The notes under the pieces are model-generated. The model saw nothing but the letters and a program-made list of their open reading frames with translations. It was not told the DNA's origin and did not search any database. Made by a program: the position numbers and the translations under genes. Source: Sinosporangium siamense (GTDB lineage Bacteria > Actinomycetota > Actinomycetes > Streptosporangiales > Streptosporangiaceae). From it: a stretch of 64,000 nucleotides of DNA. Where the stretch lies: contig NZ_BOOW01000006.1 of assembly GCF_016863435.1 (NCBI RefSeq), positions 434,001 to 498,000 on the forward strand. The letters run 5' to 3'. Position 1 is the first letter of the stretch. The number at the start of each line of letters is the position of its first letter. Below, piece after piece: positions 58,241 through 64,000 of the stretch.

Positions 58241-58600
58241 ATGACCTCAGCACACACCGCGAACCCCCGCGAGGTCCCCGCCCAACGGCAGACCACCGAG
58301 GGGGAGGCCGGACAGCACGCCGGCACGCTGGAACCGGTCCGGGCCCTCCTGCACGCCGAAGGTTTCACGACGACCTTGACCCGGCCGAACCCTTCCCCCA
58401 GCGGCCGCCCCCTGCCCGAGGAGCTGAACGTCACCGATGGCCACGGGTGGGAGCTGGCGAAGGTGGCGGTCGGGGCGCACAGCCGCCACTACCTGGTGAC
58501 GCTGCCGCCGCAGGGCAACAAGCTGTTCATGGTGCGCCCCGAGGACATCGGCGACATCCCCCGCTTGATCCGCTCCCCGGTGATCGCGGGGCCGGCATGA
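58241..58600 (+). CDS. Hypothetical protein, first of a coupled trio (119 aa)
   Basis: Not recognised. Hydrophilic N-terminus, then an alpha/beta-looking part ('LEPVRALLHAEGFTTTLTRP', 'GHGWELAKVAVGAHSRHYLV', 'KLFMVRPEDIGDIPRLIRSP'). GC-rich codon use supports a real gene. The end overlaps the next start (ATGA) and that gene in turn overlaps the third by 4 nt, so three small proteins are co-translated. Confidence 0.6.
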   Translation: MTSAHTANPREVPAQRQTTEGEAGQHAGTLEPVRALLHAEGFTTTLTRPNPSPSGRPLPEELNVTDGHGWELAKVAVGAHSRHYLVTLPPQGNKLFMVRPEDIGDIPRLIRSPVIAGPA

Positions 58601-58776
58601 GTCCCGGCCGGGAGATCCCCGAGTTCCAGGTCAGCGGTCAGGAGTCCGGTAGGTGGGAGGCCCGCTGGCAGGACGGGTTGCCCGACGCGCCGCCCGACGC
58701 GGCCTGCGACACCTTCCGGGGACTGGAGCACGAGTGCATGGCCAAGCGGATCGCCCGCACCTGGCGCACCGCGTGA
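58597..58776 (+). CDS. Small hypothetical protein (59 aa)
   Basis: ATG overlaps the preceding stop and its own stop overlaps the next GTG by 4 nt. Sequence has 'QESGRWEARWQDGLPDAP' and 'DTFRGLEHECMAKRIARTWR'. The pattern of a short acidic/aromatic part then a helix is not assigned. Confidence 0.55.
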   Translation: MSPGREIPEFQVSGQESGRWEARWQDGLPDAPPDAACDTFRGLEHECMAKRIARTWRTA

Positions 58777-59387
58777 CCAGCGCCGCCGTCCAGTCCACCT
58801 TGCGGGTTCCCCATGTGATCGCCTACTCCGAGGAGGCCGTCCCCCAGCACCTGGCCTTCCGGCGCAGCGCCGTGCGGGAGCCGTACCTGGCCTACACCGA
58901 CCCGCGCGGCACCGACTGGGCGCTGGGTGTGCTGCGCGCCCGCGTGCGGGGCAACCGCAGGGGGCAGCCGCAGTGGAAGCTGCTCAACACCCTGCGCCAA
59001 TGGCGCTGCATGATCAAGGACCTGTGCCAGGTATGCGGAGGGCGGGCCGCCGACCCGGAGACGGGCAGGCTGTGGTGGATCATCACCGAGACCGCCTACC
59101 GGCAGTTGGGCGACGGCCACCACACCAGCGCCCCGGCTACCTGCCGGGCGCGCATTCCGGAGTCGCTGGCGAGCTGTCCCCGGTTGCGCGAATCCGGGGA
59201 TGTGTTCACGGCGGCCTCCGCCGAGCCCTCGGCCGTGCTGGCCGACATGTTCGCGCCCGGCCCCCAAGGCCGGGCGGTCCATACCGGAGAGCACAACGTG
59301 TTCGTCTCCCTGGAGTGGACCGACCTGCTGCGCTCCGCGCTGGCCACCCAGCTTGTGGTCAGGCTGCACGACCTGCGGCCCGCATAG
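58773..59387 (+). CDS. Hypothetical protein with a CxxC motif (204 aa)
   Basis: Not recognised as a named family. 'EPYLAYTDPRGTDWALGVLR', 'QWRCMIKDLCQVCGGRAADP' (CxxC, possible metal site with further Cys nearby), and 'SLEWTDLLRSALATQLVVRL' are its best-ordered parts. GTG start overlaps the preceding stop. I have the impression that such proteins occur on actinomycete integrative elements, but this cannot be shown here. Confidence 0.6.
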   Translation: MTSAAVQSTLRVPHVIAYSEEAVPQHLAFRRSAVREPYLAYTDPRGTDWALGVLRARVRGNRRGQPQWKLLNTLRQWRCMIKDLCQVCGGRAADPETGRLWWIITETAYRQLGDGHHTSAPATCRARIPESLASCPRLRESGDVFTAASAEPSAVLADMFAPGPQGRAVHTGEHNVFVSLEWTDLLRSALATQLVVRLHDLRPA

Positions 59388-59579
59388 CGCGCCCCACTTC
59401 TCATCAGAGGCCCCCAGCCTCGCATGTCCCGTGACCGGCGGGGAAGCCGCGTTTCTCCGGTCACGCCGCCCGCCCGGCAGCCTGCCGCAGCCTTCACCTC
59501 TGCCGGGCGGGCCTCATCCCCGCCGCCGACCGACCGGCGGCGGGCCGCTGCGATCGAGTACACCGCTGAGGGGAACCAG

Positions 59580-59738
59580 GTGGGCGACGAGAAGGACGAC
59601 GGCAAGTGCACCGCGTGCAAGGGCAAGGGGAAGGTCCGGTCGGGGAACCGGGTGGTATGGCGCGGCGGCAAGTCGCACTACCCCGCTCTGGTGACCTGCA
59701 ACGCGTGCGGCGGCTCGGGGCAGAAGCGCAAGCGCTGA
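59580..59738 (+). CDS. Small zinc-ribbon protein, DnaJ-type CxxCxGxG (52 aa)
   Basis: GTG 59580 with GAGGGGA 5 nt upstream. Contains 'CTACKGKGKV' and 'CNACGGSGQ', two CxxCxGxG repeats as in the DnaJ zinc-binding domain, enough for one zinc. An upstream ATG in frame (59424) adds 52 residues of poor composition and no RBS. Followed by a strong terminator. May be an adaptor or RNA/protein-binding factor. Confidence 0.75.
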   Translation: MGDEKDDGKCTACKGKGKVRSGNRVVWRGGKSHYPALVTCNACGGSGQKRKR

Positions 59739-59749
59739 GGCCCGAGCAC

Positions 59750-59776
59750 CAGGAGCCCCGGTGAGGGGGGCTCCTG
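59750..59776. terminator. Terminator after zinc-ribbon gene
   Basis: CAGGAGCCCC pairs perfectly with GGGGCTCCTG over 10 bp with a 7-nt loop, 12 bp past the stop codon. Confidence 0.8.
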
Positions 59777-59924
59777 AACAGGCCCCACCCGATCCCGGCA
59801 GGAAGGGGACGTATGACGACATCGCGTTGACGCTCTGCCTCGTGGACGGCGGAGCCCCCGGCGGCCACCAGGGGCCCCGCACCGCCCCAGACCGACACCC
59901 GCAACCCGGCACCGGAGGTGCACC

Positions 59925-60143
59925 ATGGACGACCTGTACACCCTCCCCGCAGACGGCGCGGTGCTCGCACCGCTGTGCGGGGGCTACACCGGAGAGGACG
60001 GCGAGGCGTGCGTCACCGCCGGCCGCATCCCCGGCCACGACGTCTACCTGCTCGGCGACAGCAAGAGGCCCGACGCCGCTCCGCTCCGCTTCACCGGCGC
60101 CGAACTGGAGGCGGCCGGGATCGACGTCTCCAAAGTCGCCTAG
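59925..60143 (+). CDS. Hypothetical small protein (72 aa)
   Basis: ATG 59925 preceded by GGAGG 6 nt upstream. Sequence parts: 'LYTLPADGAVLAPLCGGYTG', 'EACVTAGRIPGHDVYLLGDS', 'LRFTGAELEAAGIDVSKVA'. The last part resembles the end of DUF397-type proteins (…FTxxEWxAF), so it may be a distant relative. Acidic, no Cys cluster. Confidence 0.6.
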   Translation: MDDLYTLPADGAVLAPLCGGYTGEDGEACVTAGRIPGHDVYLLGDSKRPDAAPLRFTGAELEAAGIDVSKVA

Positions 60144-60170
60144 GACACGCCCTACAGCTCGGGGGATTCG

Positions 60171-60590
60171 ATGCATTTCCACGGCTACCGCTGGACGGGA
60201 CCTGCCGACCAGCTCAAGCGGGAAGGGGAGGGTGAGCGCAGGCCGTCCGGCGCCTCCTTCGCGACCAATCCCTACCCGCCGATGATCCTCTGGCACTGGC
60301 TGCGCAAGACGCCTGCCCACGTCAAGGGCACCTTCACCGATGTGGAGGCAGCAGGTGACTGGCTGGAGGCCCAGTACGGCGAGATCGCCGCCCGCATCAC
60401 CGGGTCGACGGCTCAGTGCAGGACCGCCGCCGACTACCGCAAGAGCGCCTCCGAGAGTCTGGCCCAGGGGCGCGAGTTCTGCTGGGGGCTCTACCTGGCC
60501 GGCACCTACTACGACCACACCGCGCTGATCGCCTGTCCTCCGCGGATCGCAGAAGACAGGGTCGCCTGCCCTGCTCCGCCACGGCGGTAG
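60171..60590 (+). CDS. Hypothetical protein (139 aa)
   Basis: Not recognised. Aromatic-rich start ('MHFHGYRWTGPADQLKREGE'), a middle helix ('HVKGTFTDVEAAGDWLEAQY') and 'QGREFCWGLYLAGTYYDHTA'. It follows the previous gene by 27 bp and is followed by tandem hairpins, so it closes a transcription unit. Confidence 0.55.
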   Translation: MHFHGYRWTGPADQLKREGEGERRPSGASFATNPYPPMILWHWLRKTPAHVKGTFTDVEAAGDWLEAQYGEIAARITGSTAQCRTAADYRKSASESLAQGREFCWGLYLAGTYYDHTALIACPPRIAEDRVACPAPPRR

Positions 60591-60598
60591 GGCAGCGG

Positions 60599-60679
60599 AG
60601 CCCTTCGCCTTGGGGGGCGTCTGAAGGGCTTTGCGAGAGCGGTGGCTCCCCGGCGGCCGGACCGAACTCCCGGCCGCCG
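60599..60679. terminator. Two tandem hairpins
   Basis: AGCCCTTC/GAAGGGCT (60599-60630, 8 bp) then CGGCGGCCGG/CCGGCCGCCG (60651-60679, 10 bp, 9-nt loop). They separate the small-protein genes from the micro-ORF/NB-ARC/radical SAM unit. Confidence 0.7.
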
Positions 60680-60717
60680 TACCCGTCCAGGTGATCCCGA
60701 TTGACTACGGAGTCTTC

Positions 60718-60792
60718 ATGTCGATGGTTGACCTCGCGGACGAGCCAGACGAGGACATCACGGAGGAGCGGACCGCTGCGCGCACCTGCTGA
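60718..60792 (+). CDS. 24-aa acidic micro-ORF ending in Cys
   Basis: ATG 60718 encodes a peptide beginning MSMVDLADEPDEDITEERT and ending RTC, with its stop 1 nt before the ATG of the NB-ARC/TPR gene (TGA-C-ATG). Nine acidic residues of 24 and a C-terminal Cys resemble a RiPP leader-type sequence or a translational-coupling leader. No strong RBS is visible. Candidate substrate for the radical SAM enzyme two genes on; unproven. Confidence 0.4.
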   Translation: MSMVDLADEPDEDITEERTAARTC

Positions 60793-60793
60793 C

Positions 60794-62935
60794 ATGCTGC
60801 TGTCCAACGACGTGTGCGGCACTGTGACCGGCCAGGTCGTGCAGACCGGGCCGGTGCACGGCGGTATCCGCATCACCACGAGCGCCCACCGGCCGCTGCC
60901 TCCTGCGCAGCTCCCGGCCCCGGTCCACCTGTTTGTCAACCGCAGTCAGGTGCTGGAGTCGCTGCATCGCCTGCTGGACCTGCCGCAGATACCTCCGGCG
61001 CTGGTCATCAGCGGTACGGCGGGCGCGGGCAAGACCGCTGCGGCGGTCAGGTGGCTGCACGCCGCCCGCGCCCGGTTTGGCGGTCTGCTGTACGCAGACC
61101 TGCGCACCGCCACCGGCCGCCCGGTCGCCACCGGTCAGGTCGTCGAGCGGTTCCTGCGGGGTCTGGGAGTGCCTGCCGATCAGATGCCGCCCGACCCCGA
61201 CGAGCAGCGGGCCCACTACCGGACCCTGGCCACCGGGCACCGCCTGGCGGTCCTGCTCGACGACATCGGCCACGCCGGCCACGTCCGCGAATTCCTGGCC
61301 GCCGACGCCCTGGTCGTGGCGACCAGCCGCCACAGGCTCCCCGAACTGGCCCTCGACGGCGCGCACACGATCCACCTGGAGCCGCTGGACACTGAATCCG
61401 GCCTGCGCCTGCTGGCAGGCGCCCTCGGCGATGAGCAGGTCCAAGACGAGCGCTCGGCCGCCGGACAGCTCGTCGAGCTGTGCGGGGGCATCCCGCTGGC
61501 GCTGCGCGCGTGCGCAGGCGCCATGGCCAGCCGTCGCGGCACCGGCAGACCGGTGGTCCGCACCCTGGTCCGAGCCATCACCCGGCAAGGAAGAAGTATG
61601 TCCGCAGAAGACACCGAAGAGACGCTCGCGCCGGTCTGGGCGGCGTTCGACGCCTCCTACCAGGCATTGGACGACCGGCAGAAGCACGCCTACCGGGCGC
61701 TCTCCCAGCACCCCGGGCCGCACATCCCGCTCCGGGCGGCCCAGGCCGCCCTCGACCTAGGCCAGGAGGAGCCCGAGACGCTGCTGGACGGGCTGGTGTC
61801 GGTGTCTCTGCTGGAGCGGGACGAGCAGGGCCGGTACCTCTTCAACTCCCTGCTGCACCAGGACCGCCGGGACGCCTTCTCCCGCATCGCCGGCCTCTAC
61901 CTGGGCCGCGCGATCGAGGCCGACGTGCGAGTGATGCCGCACCGGCTTCGGCTCAGCCCGCTATACCGGCAAGCAGGCCGCAATGCGCTCTTCGACGACG
62001 GCATCGCCGCGCTGGACTGGCTGGAGAACTCGCTGGAGGAGCTAATGGCCGTGCAGGCCGACGCCCACACCAGGGGGATGCACGAGCTGGTATGGCCGTT
62101 CAGCGAGGCGCTGCGGGCCTTGTTCCTGCACCGCCGCTGCTACCGGGCCTGGGATGAGGTCACCGGGCTGGCGCTGGCCTCGGCCCGTGCCCTGGACGAC
62201 CCCGAGGTGCTGGGCCGGATGCTGACGGGCAGAGCGTCCTACCTTCAGCACGCCGACCGGCCCGGGGAGGCCGGGCCGATGCTCACCGAAGCGGTGGAGC
62301 AGGCCGAGGAAGCTGCCGACGTGCTCGGGCAGGCGTCCGCCCTGTCCACCCAGGGGGCCATCGCCCAGCACAGCGGCGACCCGCAAGGCGCCCGCGACCT
62401 GTATGAGCGGGCGATCCCCCTGTTCGAGCACGGCGGCTGGGTACGCGGAGTGGCCCTGATGACCCGCCGCTCGGGTGAGCTGGCGCTGGAGGCCGCCGAC
62501 CCCGCCGCGACCGACATCCTGGGCAGCGCGTGCGGCCTGTTCGAGACCCTCGGCGACGACTACAACCACGCCAGGGCCCTCACCTTCCTGGGACAGGCCC
62601 ACCTGATGCTCGACGACCCCGGACAGGCCGGTGAGAGGTTCTGCACAGCGTTGGAGCTGGCGGAGCGGATCGGCGCGCTCGCCCAGATCGCCGACCTGTG
62701 CCTGCATCTGGGCGACCTGGCCGCCCGAGCGGGTGACCAGGAGCAGGCGGCGACCTGCTACCGCCGCTCCGATGAGCTGTACCGGCGCATCGCCTCCCCC
62801 TTCGCTAAGAAGGCTGAGGAGAGGCTACGCGCCTTGGAGGCCGGCGACGGCACTGTCCAGCCGACCACCGTGATTCCCCCTGAGCAGAAGTCGCGCGGGC
62901 CGAACTCGGCCCATCATGCGATCAGGCGGGCCTGA
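60794..62935 (+). CDS. NB-ARC/TPR protein (713 aa)
   Basis: STAND ATPase: P-loop 'VISGTAGAGKTAAAVRWLHA' (residues 74-81), Walker B 'RLAVLLDDIGHAGHV', 'ALVVATSRHRLPEL', 'ELCGGIPLALRACAGAM'. The C-terminal half is TPR-like ('DVLGQASALSTQGAIAQHSG', 'HARALTFLGQAHLMLDDPGQ', 'LADLCLHLGDLAARAGDQEQ' style). The start 'LLSNDVCGTVTGQVVQTGPV' matches a conserved actinomycete N-terminus and replaces the HTH found in SARP-like relatives. It is encoded ahead of a radical SAM enzyme, like the FxsT-FxsB gene pair of FXSXX peptide loci. Confidence 0.8.
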   Translation: MLLSNDVCGTVTGQVVQTGPVHGGIRITTSAHRPLPPAQLPAPVHLFVNRSQVLESLHRLLDLPQIPPALVISGTAGAGKTAAAVRWLHAARARFGGLLYADLRTATGRPVATGQVVERFLRGLGVPADQMPPDPDEQRAHYRTLATGHRLAVLLDDIGHAGHVREFLAADALVVATSRHRLPELALDGAHTIHLEPLDTESGLRLLAGALGDEQVQDERSAAGQLVELCGGIPLALRACAGAMASRRGTGRPVVRTLVRAITRQGRSMSAEDTEETLAPVWAAFDASYQALDDRQKHAYRALSQHPGPHIPLRAAQAALDLGQEEPETLLDGLVSVSLLERDEQGRYLFNSLLHQDRRDAFSRIAGLYLGRAIEADVRVMPHRLRLSPLYRQAGRNALFDDGIAALDWLENSLEELMAVQADAHTRGMHELVWPFSEALRALFLHRRCYRAWDEVTGLALASARALDDPEVLGRMLTGRASYLQHADRPGEAGPMLTEAVEQAEEAADVLGQASALSTQGAIAQHSGDPQGARDLYERAIPLFEHGGWVRGVALMTRRSGELALEAADPAATDILGSACGLFETLGDDYNHARALTFLGQAHLMLDDPGQAGERFCTALELAERIGALAQIADLCLHLGDLAARAGDQEQAATCYRRSDELYRRIASPFAKKAEERLRALEAGDGTVQPTTVIPPEQKSRGPNSAHHAIRRA

Positions 62936-63014
62936 GCAAGGCCCGCCACACGGCACGACAGCACGACCCGGCAAGACGCCTTGCCGACACCGAGCCACCT
63001 CTGGGAGGTTGTCC

Positions 63015-64000
63015 GTGCGCAGATCCCTGATCGTCGACACCGCCGCCAGCTCCTGCTACTTCCGCACCTCGGTCGGCGGCGACGGACGCAAAGCGCTCAT
63101 CCAGATCAGCGAGCGCTGCAACCTGCACTGCGCCCACTGCTTCGTCTCATCCGTCAAAGAAGGGCGGGACCTCTCCCTCGCCGAACTCACCACCACCGTC
63201 ATCCCGCGCCTGCGGCGCGCTCGCGTGGAACGGATCACCCTGACCGGCGGGGAACCCTTCGTCCACCCCGACATCATGGGGCTGTGCACCCACCTGGCCG
63301 ATCTGGGAATGCCCGTCGGCATCTGCACCAATGCCACCCAGACCAGCGATGCGCAGATCGAGAGGATGGCCGCGCTCGGCAACATCCACATCAACGTCAG
63401 CCTGGACGGCTTCCGCCCCGCCAGCCACGGCAGGTTCCGAGGCGACCGGTCCTCCTTCGAGGTGACGGTGGCCACCGTCCGCAAGTTCGCCGAAGCGGGG
63501 CTCCTGCAAGGGCTGCTGTCCACGCCCAACATGCTCACCACCGTGGAGGAGTTCGCCGACCTGTGCGAGTTCGCCGTCGAGGTCGGCGCCGAGTACGTCT
63601 TGATGAACCCGCTGTCGTCCATGGGCCGGGGCGTGAAGAGCCAGGCGCGCCTGGCCGCCGACACCGACACCATGCGCGCCATCCAGACTGTCACCGAGCG
63701 GTTCCGGCCGCGCGGAGTGGATCTGGTCCACATCCGCTTCCCCAACGACGAGCTGCCGCTGGCCGGATGCGACGCGGGCAAGCTCATCTACGTCTTCGCC
63801 GATGGGGCCACCGCGGTCTGCCCCTACCTGGTCTTCGCCGCCCGAAGCCCTCACTCGCTCTACCCCGACAGCGACTTCCTGGTCGGCAACATCCTCCACG
63901 ACGAGGTCGCCCCCGCGCTGGACGCCTTCGACCTTCCCGCCACCCTGGCCATGGGCGCCAACCCCACCTGCACCGCCTGCTCGCTGAACAGCTCCTGCGG
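63015..64000 (+). CDS. Radical SAM enzyme with SPASM-like C-terminus (partial, at least 328 aa)
   Basis: GTG 63015 has GGGAGG 7 nt upstream. The [4Fe-4S] motif CxxxCxxC is at Cys35, Cys39 and Cys42 ('ISERCNLHCAHCF'), followed by 'ITLTGGEPFVHPDIMGLCTH' (GGEP) and 'HINVSLDGFRPASHGRFRG'. The C-terminal part has further Cys residues ('LAGCDAGKLIYVFADGATAVCPY' in part and 'NPTCTACSLNSSCG') typical of an auxiliary cluster domain. The end lies outside the window. Peptide-modifying rSAM/SPASM enzymes look like this; the nearby micro-ORF or another small ORF could be the substrate. Confidence 0.88.
   Translation, partial: MRRSLIVDTAASSCYFRTSVGGDGRKALIQISERCNLHCAHCFVSSVKEGRDLSLAELTTTVIPRLRRARVERITLTGGEPFVHPDIMGLCTHLADLGMPVGICTNATQTSDAQIERMAALGNIHINVSLDGFRPASHGRFRGDRSSFEVTVATVRKFAEAGLLQGLLSTPNMLTTVEEFADLCEFAVEVGAEYVLMNPLSSMGRGVKSQARLAADTDTMRAIQTVTERFRPRGVDLVHIRFPNDELPLAGCDAGKLIYVFADGATAVCPYLVFAARSPHSLYPDSDFLVGNILHDEVAPALDAFDLPATLAMGANPTCTACSLNSSC

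Noticed and set aside
59424-59579. N-terminal extension of the zinc-ribbon protein from ATG 59424
   Set aside because: The added residues are Pro/Arg/Ala low-complexity without RBS, while GTG 59580 has GAGGGGA at proper spacing.
1-64000. rRNA or tRNA genes
   Set aside because: No rRNA-like stretch, T-psi-C/acceptor pattern or CCA-ended cloverleaf was noticed on either strand; short tRNAs could be missed by eye.

Overview
The window reads as chromosomal DNA of a high-GC actinomycete. Support comes from GC-rich third codon positions, frequent GTG and TTG starts, 4-nt ATGA/GTGA overlaps, and actinomycete-specific families (XRE/DUF5753 regulators with DUF397 and a HATPase, DUF6879, DUF574 methyltransferase, FxLD-type lanthipeptide genes, NB-ARC/TPR regulators). 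Streptosporangiaceae (Nonomuraea/Streptosporangium-like) is my guess and is not proven here.

Layout. 0-4 kb: a RES-domain toxin with a large cognate partner, a TetR regulator, and a type-B carboxylesterase whose centre is deleted; the esterase lies between two copies of the same palindromic operator. 4.8-8.8 kb: an isolated piece of an extracellular contractile injection system (eCIS): hub-assembly chaperone, a frame-broken MSDYFARL-type protein and an atypical AAA+ ATPase, with no sheath, tube or baseplate genes. A 12-bp element, TACGGCGAAGCC, recurs here inside genes and in a 30-bp tandem array. 9-12.7 kb: a RidA/YheO-type regulator/PLP lyase-like/dicarboxylate-glutamate symporter cluster. 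13.5 kb: a degenerate Nudix protein.

14.2-21.9 kb is the most system-like part. A three-gene operon (vWA-like protein, GTPase, tail-anchored GTPase-associated protein) is divergent from a DUF4407 membrane protein and a Ser/Thr kinase with a C-terminal MgtE-N-like repeat domain. I read this as a candidate NTPase-dependent conflict or signalling system. 21.9-31.7 kb: a catabolic/transport block (FAD oxidoreductase, M20 peptidase, NTF2-like protein, DUF1028, amidase, MHS-type transporter, MocR regulator, LLM flavin oxidoreductase). 31.8-41.3 kb: a TetR with duplicated operators, an SRPBCC-DUF2867 fusion, a tandem SnoaL protein, a P450, an XRE/NB-ARC/TPR regulator, a DUF574 methyltransferase and an MFS exporter.

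41.7-49.4 kb: leuA with a leader peptide containing four consecutive Leu codons and competing hairpins (attenuator), then a GntR regulator and several decayed fragments (ABC ATPase, aldo/keto reductase N-terminus, ABC permease C-terminus fused to a GntR C-terminal domain). A secreted peptidase-like hydrolase, a small regulator, a GNAT and an MDR oxidoreductase lie among them. 49.8-54.5 kb: a broken FxLD-type lanthipeptide locus (TPR-like protein, methyltransferase, LanC cut off after its zinc motif, C-terminal scrap of the dehydratase) abutting phage structural-gene remnants. 54.5-58.2 kb: two XRE/DUF5753 modules. 58.2-64 kb: a run of small, mostly unrecognised proteins, a 24-residue acidic micro-ORF, an NB-ARC/TPR protein and a radical SAM enzyme running off the end, together resembling a peptide-modifying (RiPP-like) locus.
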